Part shown: piece after piece, positions 23,990-32,969 of the stretch
Position numbering within the stretch: the stretch's first letter is position 1
Layout: every line of letters starts with the position of its first letter
Source: an uncultured Aquimonas sp.
GTDB taxonomy: Bacteria; Pseudomonadota; Gammaproteobacteria; Xanthomonadales; Xanthomonadaceae
Length of the DNA stretch: 64,000 nt
NCBI RefSeq assembly: GCF_937888285.1
Contig: NZ_CALART010000011.1
Location: forward strand, 186,001-250,000
Direction of reading: 5' to 3'
The notes under the pieces: generated by a model
What the model was told of the DNA's origin: nothing
Seen by the model: only the letters and a program-made list of their open reading frames with translations
The model's database searches: none
Program-made: the position numbers and the translations under genes

Positions 23990-26977
23990 TCAAAAGCTCT
24001 CGAAACCGTTCAAGAAGATTCGGCCAGGCGGCCCGCTGCAACGGACGTTCGTCCCGACACATGGATCTGACACCTGTACGCCAGCAAGGGGGAATTCGAC
24101 ACCATCGGGGATTCCGTCCCCGTCTGAATCCGCGAGGTCAGGACGCGTGCCAATAACGTACTCAAAGCCGTCTATCAGCCCATCAGCGTCAGAATCGATA
24201 TTGGGATAGGCGTAGCCCATGACCTCTTGTGAGCCCCCTGGGAACACAGTGGTGAAGCCATTGGCCCACATGCCCGGACGCTCCTGCTCCGGAAATACCG
24301 CGCAGTCGTTGTCGGACACTTTGCAAAGTCGATGCAGGCGCACGGTACCTTGCGGCATACAGGACGGCTCAGGTGCGCAGCGCTGGAACACGTAGCCTTG
24401 GATGCCCCGATAGGTGTACCCAGCCAACCGGGCAGTTTCAATCTCAGAGGTTTGAGTCAATAACAGATGATCCTTGTTCGCCATATTGCATCCACTGCCG
24501 CCAGTGCAGCCTGGAGGATAGGAAGAATCGCGACTCATCCAATATAAAGGAATCAGGCCCGGCTGTTCGGACGAGAACTTCTGAGGCGTTGTCATCACGA
24601 ACACTTGTGCGAGCGGTTGCGGCGGTTGCGGCACGATCGTTGGAGATTCCGGCAACGACGGGTAGCCCACTATCGGCGCCCCCGTGGGCGTATAGGTGGT
24701 GGGAGAATACAATGTGAACGCGAGCGCACTCTGTGGAGTACTGGTATAAGCCCAATCACGCGCACTGGCGTTATAGAACGAAAACAGGGGCGTCAACCGA
24801 TTTCGAAGCATTCGCCCGTTGGGCGATCCAAACACCGAGATGAGTGAGCCGAACGCGTCAGGAATGCCGTGACCATATCGCGCATCCCAAGTGGCAAAAG
24901 TTCCAGGAATGCTGGAATGCTCCGCGATCAAGGTCCGCACACCTTTCGCGGCCCCAGCAGTCGGAACCGGCTGACCAGGCATCAGCAGGGGGTTTGCTGA
25001 ACGCACAATCCCGGCAATCCCACTGTAAATCGGCGCCGACATTGAAGTGCCAGTGCAAGTCCCGTAGCCGTCACTTGCACTGCCCCCGCCAGCAGAGTCT
25101 CCACAACCGAGGACCGGGTTCCAGTCTTTGCCAACGTAGACTGCCGAACGAACGTTCAGGGCGGGCAAGACAACTTCCTGACGCGCCAGAGCCGCAGAGC
25201 CAGGAGCGGTGTAATTAGAACCACACTCTGTGCCCACGGGCGACCCAGGAGAAAACAGCGCGGGGTTCGGGCATTCTCCCACTCGGATCGATCCGGGAAG
25301 ATCCATTCGATCGCTCCAGAAAGACGGAAAGTCGGTCGAACCGCCCACAGAAACCGTGCGGGGATCTTCGGCAGGGAAATTTATCGGAAGACGGTTGTTC
25401 CCCGAGGACGCGACCATTAAGACACCGCGGTAAGAAGCGGTCGAAATCGCCAGACAGTAGGCGTTCAATTGACCCGCCGAACTGGAGCAGCGCTCTTGGA
25501 TTGCGGATCCGAAGCTAAGGTTAACGACCTGTGCACCGATGTCACTAAGGTGAGTGAGGGCGGCAACAATTCGACTTTCGTCCGCGAGGACAGAGGCGAC
25601 GATAGGCCCGCCCGAGCTAGAAAAGCAGGCGGTCTCCGAAACCCGCCAAGCCATTATGCCGCAATGCCGGCACACTCCAGAAACCCCAGAACCGTTCGCA
25701 TCGCGCCCAGAAATCAGACTAGCGACGTGAGTGCCGTGACCAGCAAACGCCGGCTGCATGAGTCCTGAACCGTCATCACAAGCGGGAGGAGCCGCAACTT
25801 GGCGCATCTCATCAACGTCAAAATCGTAAACGTATTCCTGTGGCCAACCCCAAGGCGCACGCAAGGCGACATGGACAGAGAACTCGGGCAATAAATTGCC
25901 CCCCCAAAATTGCCCGCTAGCAGAAAAAGCCCGCAGAGCCGGATGGTCGGGCTGAACCCCATTGTCAATAACACCGACCACACTCCACCCGCCCGTTACA
26001 CTATATACGTTCTCCAAACCCAACATCGTCCGCCAGGGCTGCTGGGGGGTACCCAATAGCCAACCAACGGAAGGCTCCGCTGCCCCAGAGTGAAATGAAA
26101 CATCTTCGGGCACATAAGCAAAAGCGAATGTAGGATCATCCAGCAGCGCATCCACCGCCTCCTGCAAATTTGCTTGATCGGGATAGTCAATGACTATATA
26201 CCGCTCCAACATGGACCGAGGGAGCTCCGGGTTAAGCTGAAGGTGATGCAGGAACTGACCTTCTGCACGCAAGGACAGCAGGTAATTTGCTTTTCTGGGG
26301 CTCTGGACAGCGAGGCCGGGCGTAATCAGCCCAGGCTGACCGGCCCCGAACGCGGTGGAGTTAACTATTATTTGGGCGGTAACTGTGCTACCCGAGTCTA
26401 CCAGTGCCAGAATTCGCTTAGGAGGTGCTGTTGCTTGTGCGTAAGCCGGGCGAAAGTCAAGACCACATAACTGCACACTTAATCCGAGCACCAGCACGTT
26501 CAACATGCGCTTACGAGCTACCGCGACCATAGCCACAACAAGAATCATCAAGCCAGCAAGCGAATAGGTAGGAACTACTGCAGGCGACTGCGGCGGCGCC
26601 CCTACGACAGATATAGCCAAAGTCGACAGAAGGATCTCTTCCCGTTGTGGCAATCGAATCATATAAACCTCAATGGTGTATGAGCCTTCGGGCAGCGCTG
26701 GCACTCCAATTCGCTTGGTTGCATCCGGAAGGTTGCAGAAAAGATCAATAGCACCCGGCTCAAACAGGCGAATCGTGCTCCCAACCAGCTCAATCCTTGG
26801 CCCTGGCTGCCCAGGGAAAGGAAACACGAAACCATGGCACCCGCCAACGTCGATCAGAACATCGAATTCTTGACCAGCGACGGGTTGAATTGGCTCAGTC
26901 CGTGGCACCGAAAAATACGCGTGGGCAGGCCCAGCGAGTAGGACCAACAGCAACGATAGCTTCGAAAGAAACTTCAT
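23990..26977 (-). CDS. Subtilisin-like S8 serine protease with N-terminal IPTL-CTERM-like module and GFE tail
   Basis: A 995-residue exported protein inserted between fabD and fabG. Residues 1-20 are a signal peptide; about 21-130 form an unknown beta-rich domain. VPTYSLAGLMILVVAMVAVA followed by RKR (about 135-157) looks like an IPTL-type sorting helix with a basic end, and a second signal-like stretch ending AYAQA (about 158-182) follows. The S8 domain has Asp338 (GVIDNGVQPDHPA), His417 (GHGTHVASLISG) and Ser645 (GTSMSAP). C-terminal parts are a DHLLLTQTSEIETAR repeat-like region resembling DUF5648, two calcium-binding TSP3-like repeats (DSDADGLIDGFE, DSDGDGIPDGVE) and the tail RIFLNGFESF. 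GC content is visibly lower than that of its neighbours. Of three consecutive ATGs the third (26977) best fits AGGAG. Confidence 0.9.
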   Translation of the reverse strand: MKFLSKLSLLLVLLAGPAHAYFSVPRTEPIQPVAGQEFDVLIDVGGCHGFVFPFPGQPGPRIELVGSTIRLFEPGAIDLFCNLPDATKRIGVPALPEGSYTIEVYMIRLPQREEILLSTLAISVVGAPPQSPAVVPTYSLAGLMILVVAMVAVARKRMLNVLVLGLSVQLCGLDFRPAYAQATAPPKRILALVDSGSTVTAQIIVNSTAFGAGQPGLITPGLAVQSPRKANYLLSLRAEGQFLHHLQLNPELPRSMLERYIVIDYPDQANLQEAVDALLDDPTFAFAYVPEDVSFHSGAAEPSVGWLLGTPQQPWRTMLGLENVYSVTGGWSVVGVIDNGVQPDHPALRAFSASGQFWGGNLLPEFSVHVALRAPWGWPQEYVYDFDVDEMRQVAAPPACDDGSGLMQPAFAGHGTHVASLISGRDANGSGVSGVCRHCGIMAWRVSETACFSSSGGPIVASVLADESRIVAALTHLSDIGAQVVNLSFGSAIQERCSSSAGQLNAYCLAISTASYRGVLMVASSGNNRLPINFPAEDPRTVSVGGSTDFPSFWSDRMDLPGSIRVGECPNPALFSPGSPVGTECGSNYTAPGSAALARQEVVLPALNVRSAVYVGKDWNPVLGCGDSAGGGSASDGYGTCTGTSMSAPIYSGIAGIVRSANPLLMPGQPVPTAGAAKGVRTLIAEHSSIPGTFATWDARYGHGIPDAFGSLISVFGSPNGRMLRNRLTPLFSFYNASARDWAYTSTPQSALAFTLYSPTTYTPTGAPIVGYPSLPESPTIVPQPPQPLAQVFVMTTPQKFSSEQPGLIPLYWMSRDSSYPPGCTGGSGCNMANKDHLLLTQTSEIETARLAGYTYRGIQGYVFQRCAPEPSCMPQGTVRLHRLCKVSDNDCAVFPEQERPGMWANGFTTVFPGGSQEVMGYAYPNIDSDADGLIDGFEYVIGTRPDLADSDGDGIPDGVEFPLAGVQVSDPCVGTNVRCSGPPGRIFLNGFESF

Positions 26978-26983
26978 CATCAT

Positions 26984-26988
26984 CTCCT
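26984..26988 (-). promoter_or_regulatory. Ribosome binding site before triple ATG of the S8 protease
   Basis: AGGAG is followed directly by ATGATGATG. Only the third ATG (26975-26977) has normal spacing (6 bases), which decides the start and leaves a typical lysine-containing signal peptide MKFLSKLSLLLVLLAG. Confidence 0.65.
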
Positions 26989-27042
26989 GCGCGGACCACC
27001 TGAACACGAAGAACACAATACGCGCCCAAGCAACTGATTGCG

Positions 27043-28008
27043 TCAGTTGCTCTCCTTACTCAAGTTTCCGCCCCAGCCGTTCAGCGCGTCCTCGAAGTCG
27101 ACGACGCTGCCCAGGGATTTCGATTCAACGCTGCGGTCGATGCGCTTGATCAGGCCGCCGAGCACCTTGCCCGGGCCACATTCGACGAAGCGGCTGGCGC
27201 CGGCGGCGATCATCTGCTGCACGCAGTCGGTCCAGCGCACCGGCAGGTAGAGCTGGCGCACGAGCGCCGCCTTCAGCGCGTCGAGATCGGTGGCGATGCC
27301 GGCATCTACGTTGTGCACCAGCGGCAGGCTGGGCAGGCGCAGCGGCGTCGCCGCGATGCGCGCAGCCAGTGCATCCGCAGCTTCGCGCATCAGCGGCGTG
27401 TGCGAGGGCACGCTGACGGCCAGTTTGACCGCCTTGCGCACGCCGCGCTCGGCCAGCGCCGCGATCGCCGCGTCCACCGCCTCGGCATGCCCGCCGATCA
27501 CGATCTGGCCGGGCGAGTTGTAATTGGCCGGAACCACCACGCGCGCGGAGGAAACCGCCGCGCAGACGTCCTCGAGCACGGCATCATCGGCGCCCAGCAC
27601 CGCCGCCATGGCACCGCTGCCGGCGGGCACCGCCGCCTGCATGAGGCGGCCGCGCTCGCGCACCAGGGCGGCGGCATCAGAAAGCGAAAGGGCATCGGCA
27701 GCAACGAGGGCGCTGTATTCGCCGAGGCTGTGGCCGGCAAGACGCGCCGGCAGGCAACCGCCCTGCGCGCGCCACAGCCGGAACAGGGCGACGCTGGCGG
27801 CCAGCAGCACCGGCTGGGTGAATTCGGTCTGGTTGAGGCGAACGTCGTCCGCCGCCGAAGCGATCGCCCAAAGATCTACGCCGGCACCGGCCGAGGCTTC
27901 GGCAAAGCTTTCGATGACGGACGGATGACGCTCGGCGAGATCGACGAGCATGCCGGGCGCTTGCGACCCCTGGCCCGGAAACACGAAGGCGATGGCGCTG
28001 GAACTCAC
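27043..28008 (-). CDS. fabD: Malonyl-CoA:ACP transacylase
   Basis: A 321-residue enzyme that loads malonyl onto ACP. FVFPGQGSQAPGM is at the N-terminus, the nucleophile Ser is in LAGHSLGEYSAL, the malonyl-binding Arg in LVRERGRLMQAA and the catalytic His in SVPSHTPLM. It is followed, 65 bases on, by the S8 protease gene instead of fabG. fabH lies 107 bases upstream. Assignment is secure. Confidence 0.97.
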   Translation of the reverse strand: MSSSAIAFVFPGQGSQAPGMLVDLAERHPSVIESFAEASAGAGVDLWAIASAADDVRLNQTEFTQPVLLAASVALFRLWRAQGGCLPARLAGHSLGEYSALVAADALSLSDAAALVRERGRLMQAAVPAGSGAMAAVLGADDAVLEDVCAAVSSARVVVPANYNSPGQIVIGGHAEAVDAAIAALAERGVRKAVKLAVSVPSHTPLMREAADALAARIAATPLRLPSLPLVHNVDAGIATDLDALKAALVRQLYLPVRWTDCVQQMIAAGASRFVECGPGKVLGGLIKRIDRSVESKSLGSVVDFEDALNGWGGNLSKESN

Positions 28009-28115
28009 GTGCGTTTGGCTCGGCTGGCCGTGGGAAGCCGCGCATCATACGTGAAGGGTATGGCGACCCGTCTGTACCGGGGCGTAGGGTCTTGCCCGCG
28101 CCGCTCCCACGCCAA

Positions 28116-29087
28116 TCAGTAGCGGATCAGCGCCGAGCCCCAGGTGAAGCCACCGCCAAAGGCTTCCAGCAGCAGCAGCTCGCCGCGCTGCACCTTGCCC
28201 GAGCGCACCGCTTCGTCGAGCGCCAGCGGCACCGATGCGGCGGACGTGTTGCCATGGCGATCGACGGTGACGATCACCCGCTCCATCGACATGTCGAGGC
28301 GTTTCGCGGTGGCGCTGATGATGCGCAGATTGGCCTGGTGTGGAATCAACCAGTCGAGGTCGCTCTTGTCCAGCCCGTTGGCCTGCAGGGTCTCCTCGAC
28401 CACCGCGTCCAGCGTCTTGACCGCGACCTTGAAGACTTCGTTGCCGGTCATGTGGATGCGCAGGCCAGCGTTGGGCTCGCCGGGCTCGAAGCCCTTGGAC
28501 ACGCCAACCCGGGTCGCCAGCAGATGGCCATAGCCGCCGTCCGCGTGCAGATGCGTGGACAGGATGCCGGGGTCTTCGCTGGCCTCCAGCACCACGGCGC
28601 CGGCGCCATCACCGAACAGCACGGCGGTGGTGCGGTCGTCCCAGTCGAGCATGCGGGTCAGCGTTTCCGCGCCGATCACCAGCGCCTTCTTCGCCATGCC
28701 GCTGCGGATCATCGCGTTGGCCGTGCCCAGCGCGTACATGAAGCCCGAGCAGGCCGCATTGACGTCGAAGGCGGCGCAGCCGTTGGCGCCGAGCCGGTGC
28801 TGCAGCAGGCAGGCCGAGGACGGGAACACCAGATCCGGCGTGGTGGTGCCGAGGATCAGCAGATCGATCTCGTTGGCCTTGACGCCTGCGGCTTCCAGCG
28901 CACGCAGCGCCGCCTGCTCGGCAAGATCGACGGTGGTCTGGCCCTCGGCGGCGACGTGGCGCTGGCCGATGCCGGTGCGCTCGCGAATCCACTCGTCGGA
29001 GGTCTCGATGCGCTGCGCGAGTTCGTCGTTGGTGACGACGCGCTCGGGCAGGTAGCTGCCCGTTCCGAGAATGCGAGCAAAAGGCAT
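28116..29087 (-). CDS. fabH: 3-oxoacyl-ACP synthase III (KAS III)
   Basis: A 323-residue initiating condensing enzyme that joins acetyl-CoA and malonyl-ACP. The triad is Cys in FDVNAACSGFMYAL, His in LIPHQANLRI and Asn in HGNTSAASVPLAL; the end FGGGFTWGSALIRY is canonical. It begins the fab string. No plsX gene is found between rpmF and fabH, unlike in E. coli; 344 non-coding bases lie there instead. Confidence 0.97.
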   Translation of the reverse strand: MPFARILGTGSYLPERVVTNDELAQRIETSDEWIRERTGIGQRHVAAEGQTTVDLAEQAALRALEAAGVKANEIDLLILGTTTPDLVFPSSACLLQHRLGANGCAAFDVNAACSGFMYALGTANAMIRSGMAKKALVIGAETLTRMLDWDDRTTAVLFGDGAGAVVLEASEDPGILSTHLHADGGYGHLLATRVGVSKGFEPGEPNAGLRIHMTGNEVFKVAVKTLDAVVEETLQANGLDKSDLDWLIPHQANLRIISATAKRLDMSMERVIVTVDRHGNTSAASVPLALDEAVRSGKVQRGELLLLEAFGGGFTWGSALIRY

Positions 29088-29431
29088 CGGTGTCTCCTGG
29101 GTGGATGGCGGGTGGACCCCGCGACAGAATCGCGCCGGAGCGCGCGGCCTCAGGGCCTTGGCCTGATCGCGCCGGTCAGGCTTTCAGCGGGTCGTGAATG
29201 ATGACGGCAATGCGACAGCGCTGCCAGCGCTGGACACGCTCGGGTCGGAGCGAACTTGCCGCAGCACCGGCAGCGGACGCGGCGCAGTCCAGCTATTGCC
29301 CACCGAGGCTGTCATCCGACCTTCAAGCGACCGCCGACAAACGCCGGACACGACAAAGGCGGCAGGCCTCGCGGCCCGCCGCCTTGGGTCACGCTGGACA
29401 GCACCGCCCGCCGAAGCGGGCGCCGCACGCC
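29088..29431. other. Intergenic region between rpmF and fabH, no plsX
   Basis: No coding region is credible here. It holds a hairpin after rpmF (29356-29385) and must include the promoter of fabH. In E. coli plsX occupies this interval; there is no trace of a PlsX reading frame. Confidence 0.6.
29353..29385 (-). terminator. Probable terminator after rpmF
   Basis: AAGGCGGC (29356-29363) pairs with GCCGCCTT (29378-29385), and inside it GGCC pairs with GGCC around TCGC. On the minus strand a short T run (CTTTG) follows, 47 bases past the rpmF stop. It would separate yceD-rpmF from the fab genes. Confidence 0.6.
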
Positions 29432-29623
29432 TTACTCGGCGTCGACCGCCGACTTGACGTTGATGACCTTCTTGCCGCGGTAGAAGCCATCCTTGGTGAT
29501 GTGATGGCGGATATGGGTCTCGCCCGTGGTCGGGTCGGTCGCCAGCTGCTTCGCGGTCAGGGCGTCATGCGAACGGCGCATGCCGCGCTTGGAGGGGGTG
29601 ACGCGGCTCTTCTGCACTGCCAT
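29432..29623 (-). CDS. rpmF: 50S ribosomal protein L32
   Basis: A 63-residue protein: MAVQKSRVTPSKRGMRRSHD is the classic L32 start, and HHITKDGFYRGKKVI the usual C-terminal part. The Cys zinc ligands of some L32 forms are absent, as in the E. coli type. It follows yceD, the conserved arrangement. Confidence 0.97.
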   Translation of the reverse strand: MAVQKSRVTPSKRGMRRSHDALTAKQLATDPTTGETHIRHHITKDGFYRGKKVINVKSAVDAE

Positions 29624-29719
29624 GGGAACTCTCCAGCTCGAATCTTCAGGTCTAACGTTTACTGGGCAATCCGACCCGTGCATGGGTCGGCTTCACGGGG
29701 TGTCGGAGCGGGAGCTCCG

Positions 29720-30229
29720 TCAGTTCTTCTTGAGCGCCGCCAGCGCCGCGAACGGGTTGGGCTTCGGCTCTTCCACGCTCTCGGCGATTTCGACGTACTG
29801 CTCGGGCAGTTCGGCGTCGGGCCGTGCCGGCACCAGCGGCAGCGCCAGGATCAGCTCGTCCTCGATCAGCTCACGCAGCTGCAGCTGGCGATCTTCCGGC
29901 AGCAGCAGCGGTTCGTAGCCTTCCGGCAGACCGGCCTCGTCGGCTTCTCGCCTGATCAGACCGAGGCGCTGGGCCACTTCCAGCGGCTGCTGGTAGGGCT
30001 CCAGGGTGCGCTGGCAGGTCAACCAGGGCGTGCAGCTCGCGCGGATATCGAGGAAGTCGACACCCAGCGCATCGCGTCCGAACTCCAGCGCGTAGCTGAC
30101 GTCACCGGCACTGCGTTCAAGCGCCTCGGCAAAGCGCGCGAAGGCCGAAATCGGCAGGCTGCCCTCGAAGCAGCGCCGACCCGACAGCATGCGCACGGCA
30201 TCGACCGTCTCGGGCAGGTTCGTGGACAT
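29720..30229 (-). CDS. yceD: YceD/DUF177 family protein
   Basis: A 169-residue cytoplasmic protein upstream of rpmF. DUF177 features are the RASCTPWLTCQRTLEPYQ segment (two Cys flanking a short loop, about residues 64-73) and an acidic middle (LIEDELILALPLVP), with a C-terminal NPFAALAALKK. In bacteria and chloroplasts the family is linked to 23S rRNA accumulation. The start at 30229 is the normal family start; the much longer frame upstream crosses the divergent gene and is rejected. Confidence 0.93.
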   Translation of the reverse strand: MSTNLPETVDAVRMLSGRRCFEGSLPISAFARFAEALERSAGDVSYALEFGRDALGVDFLDIRASCTPWLTCQRTLEPYQQPLEVAQRLGLIRREADEAGLPEGYEPLLLPEDRQLQLRELIEDELILALPLVPARPDAELPEQYVEIAESVEEPKPNPFAALAALKKN

Positions 30230-30362
30230 AAGCGCGCCATGATAGGCGGCGCATGCCGAAGCGTCAAACATTGGCGGCCCCACAGCCCGCCGCGTTGCCG
30301 CGGGCGAAGACGATGGTTCAGACTCGACGGCCCGCTCCCGCAGCCTGACGGACGCCTCCGGC

Positions 30363-30839
30363 GTGGAACTGATCCTTGCACTGTTCGCCGCATTCGGCCT
30401 GATCGGCCTGCTCGCGTGGATTCCTTTCCACCGTGCCGCCAGCCGCCAGCGCGCTCTGATCCGGCTGCTGGAGGGCGCCGACGAAATGGAGCGCCTGCTG
30501 CTGCGGACCCGCGAGCGGATGAGCGCGATGCAGGACGTGGTGGGGCGCGTCCCCGCCGATATCGGTGCGGTGGCGCGGGCCTCGCTGGACGCCGACCAGC
30601 GCGTGCAGCAGGCCCTGCGCGACCTGCTGGAGCACCGGCTGTGGATTTCCCGGCACGGTGCGACCGCACGCCTGCACGAACTCAAGCAGGCCGAGGGCGC
30701 CCTCGCCCGTGCCCGCGCGACCATCGCCGCGCAGCTGGAACGCCTGGAAACCGCCGGCGCCGAACTCGATGACGCGACCCAGGCGGCGATCGAGCAGGCC
30801 GCACGGGAGCCCGCAGCGCTGCGCCGTTCGCCCGACTGA
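30363..30839 (+). CDS. Uncharacterised membrane-anchored coiled-coil protein
   Basis: I do not recognise this 158-residue protein. It starts with GTG. Residues 3-20 form one membrane helix, followed by a long helical, charged region (about 28-150) rich in Arg/Glu/Ala/Leu that looks like a coiled coil, including a MERLLLRTRERMSAMQDVV stretch. Cytoplasmic or periplasmic orientation is unclear. It is divergent from yceD, 133 bases away. The codon-position GC bias fits a real gene. A role in envelope or division scaffolding is possible but unsupported. Confidence 0.65.
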   Translation: MELILALFAAFGLIGLLAWIPFHRAASRQRALIRLLEGADEMERLLLRTRERMSAMQDVVGRVPADIGAVARASLDADQRVQQALRDLLEHRLWISRHGATARLHELKQAEGALARARATIAAQLERLETAGAELDDATQAAIEQAAREPAALRRSPD

Positions 30840-30986
30840 GCGGTCGGCGGCGTGCGCGCCACGCTCCAGGCGCGCGTGCCGGGCACTGCCGACCGCGCGG
30901 CGTCCTCCGGAGCCTCGACGCCTCCCTGACGGCCAATCCTTTCCGCCGGGAGCGCGTCGCCTGCTCGCCCGCGGGTCGCAGCGCGC

Positions 30987-32867
30987 TCAGGGCGCGATAT
31001 GGACCCGCGCCATCGGCAACTCACGCACACGGCCGTCGCGGCCATGCAGGCGCAGGGACAGCGCCTGCCATCCGCGCAGATGCCGAGGCACCACCAGCTC
31101 GGCCTCGATCCCGACCCGCGGATGCCGCGGATCCGTGGAGCCCGGCCACATCGCCTTTACCCCCGGGAAATCAACGTCGCTGCGGGCCTGTGCGACCACG
31201 ATGCCGGCCACCATCACCTCGACGCGGTCGAGCCCGGCACCGTCCTGGATGGCCCATCCGGTCAGGCGGAAGCGTCGGCCAAGACGCGCCCCCTCCGCCG
31301 GATGGTCGAGATAGGCCAGCGGCGCGAAGCTGCAGCCCGGATCGCCTCCGTGGCGCTGCTCGAACAGCAGATAGCGCTGCGTGCCGCCGTGCACCTGCAC
31401 TTCGTCGACCCAGCGAAGGCCGGGCAGGCGTTCGCACAGGGCCTGCTGCCAGGGCTGACGCATGCGCAGGCCAAGGGCGGTTTCCTCGACCACCAGCAGG
31501 CGGGAAGCGTCATCGCGGCCCCGCCACGCGGCTTCGTCCATGCCCCAGAGCTCGAGCTGTCGCGCCCGGCCGTGCTTGGCGTTGCGCGGGTGATCCATCA
31601 CCCCGAAACCGGCGTCGCCACCGCGCTGCTGCACGAGCCGCGCAGCGAGCAGGAAGTTGTCCGCCAGCAGCCGGGTCGATGGCGGCAGCGCCTGCAGGCG
31701 GGCATCGATCGCTTCGACCAGCGGCCGGACATCGGTGAAGTTGTCGGCGAGATCGGTGTGCCCGGCGAGCAGGGCACGCCCGGACGGCAGAGCCAGCGCC
31801 AGGCAGAGGGCGGTCGCGCACAGCGTGCCGACACCCAGCAGGCCCCAGGTCCAGCGGCGCAGAACCGGCCCGACCAACTCCAGTTGCCTCGCCAGCAGGG
31901 GCAGCAGCGCGAGCTGGCCGACCAGGGGCCAGTGGAAGGACACCCGCTCGCGGTCGGCAAACAGGCCGACCAGGAACAGCCCCAGCAGGAGCCCACCGCC
32001 CGCCACCGCGAGCAGGGCCGGCCCCGGCGCCTGGGCGCGTTCGCGCCAGGCGTGCGGCAGTGCGAGCAGCATCAGCAGCCAGGCCAGCGGCGTGGCGATC
32101 AGCGCCTGTTCGAGCGGCACCGCGAGGGCCGTCGGCTGGAAGGCCCAGGGATGACGTTCGACGAACTGGAACCGCCAGCCCGCCTGTTCGCCGCCGGCAT
32201 CGAACAGCAGCAGCGGCAGCCAGGCGCACAGGCCCAACAGCCCGACCAGCCACAGGCGGACATCGCGCAGCAGCAGCTGCGCCGCGGGCACGCACAGCAG
32301 GGCCAGGCCGCCGGCGGCGAGCACCGCCAGGAAGCGGTAGTGGGTCAGGGCCCCCAGCGCAAGGCCCAGCAGCAGCTCGGCCCACGGCCACAACGCCCGC
32401 TTCCAGTGCACCCCGGAGCCCAGCGCCTGCAGGCGCAGCAGGGCGTGCAGGCAGAACGCGGCAGCCATCAGCAGCGCTGGCTCGGGCAGGGCGAGCAGGC
32501 CGTTCAGCGACAGCAGGGGCAGCAGCAGGCCAAGCAGACCGACCCGCCACCGCAGCGCAGCGAGTCCCGCTGCATCGGCGATGCGCAGCAGTTGCAGCGG
32601 CAGCAGCGCACCCAGCACCAGACTGAACACGCGGATGCCGAACGGGTCGTCGCTCAGCCAGCGCCCGACCGCGATCGAGGCCGCGGTGAAGCCCGGTAGA
32701 TCCGAATAAGCCCAGGCCGGGTGGCGGGATTCCCAGGCATAGAAGGCCTCGTCGCCGAACAGCGGAAGCTGCGCGGAAAGCAGAAACCGCAGGCCCAGCA
32801 GCAGGCTCCACAGGCCCCAGAACAGCCTCGCGATGCGCGCTTCGGTCGCGTCAGCCCCAGCGCTCAT
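30987..32867 (-). CDS. GT39-type membrane glycosyltransferase with C-terminal beta domain
   Basis: A 626-residue polytopic protein of the ArnT/dolichyl-phosphomannose-mannosyltransferase superfamily. The first loop carries the catalytic-type acidic pair in LFGDEAFYAWESRHPAWAYS, then about ten membrane helices to about residue 370. The last 240 residues are soluble, and the final 110 (from about 515) form a beta-rich domain of unknown type (GRRFRLTGWAIQDGAGLDRV). It probably moves a sugar from a lipid carrier onto an envelope acceptor. The start at 32867 is preferred over 32897 because AGGTGG lies 8 bases upstream. Confidence 0.85.
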   Translation of the reverse strand: MSAGADATEARIARLFWGLWSLLLGLRFLLSAQLPLFGDEAFYAWESRHPAWAYSDLPGFTAASIAVGRWLSDDPFGIRVFSLVLGALLPLQLLRIADAAGLAALRWRVGLLGLLLPLLSLNGLLALPEPALLMAAAFCLHALLRLQALGSGVHWKRALWPWAELLLGLALGALTHYRFLAVLAAGGLALLCVPAAQLLLRDVRLWLVGLLGLCAWLPLLLFDAGGEQAGWRFQFVERHPWAFQPTALAVPLEQALIATPLAWLLMLLALPHAWRERAQAPGPALLAVAGGGLLLGLFLVGLFADRERVSFHWPLVGQLALLPLLARQLELVGPVLRRWTWGLLGVGTLCATALCLALALPSGRALLAGHTDLADNFTDVRPLVEAIDARLQALPPSTRLLADNFLLAARLVQQRGGDAGFGVMDHPRNAKHGRARQLELWGMDEAAWRGRDDASRLLVVEETALGLRMRQPWQQALCERLPGLRWVDEVQVHGGTQRYLLFEQRHGGDPGCSFAPLAYLDHPAEGARLGRRFRLTGWAIQDGAGLDRVEVMVAGIVVAQARSDVDFPGVKAMWPGSTDPRHPRVGIEAELVVPRHLRGWQALSLRLHGRDGRVRELPMARVHIAP

Positions 32868-32969
32868 CGACAGATCCACCTGCCTAGGCACACGCATGCG
32901 GCGCTCACCACGGCGCGTCTACACTCGACATCTTGTCTGTTCTCCCGCCACCGCTCCAAGGGACTGCCC

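Noticed and set aside
30230..31045. Long upstream extension of yceD
   Set aside because: It covers the divergent coiled-coil gene and has no YceD homology; the normal start is at 30229.
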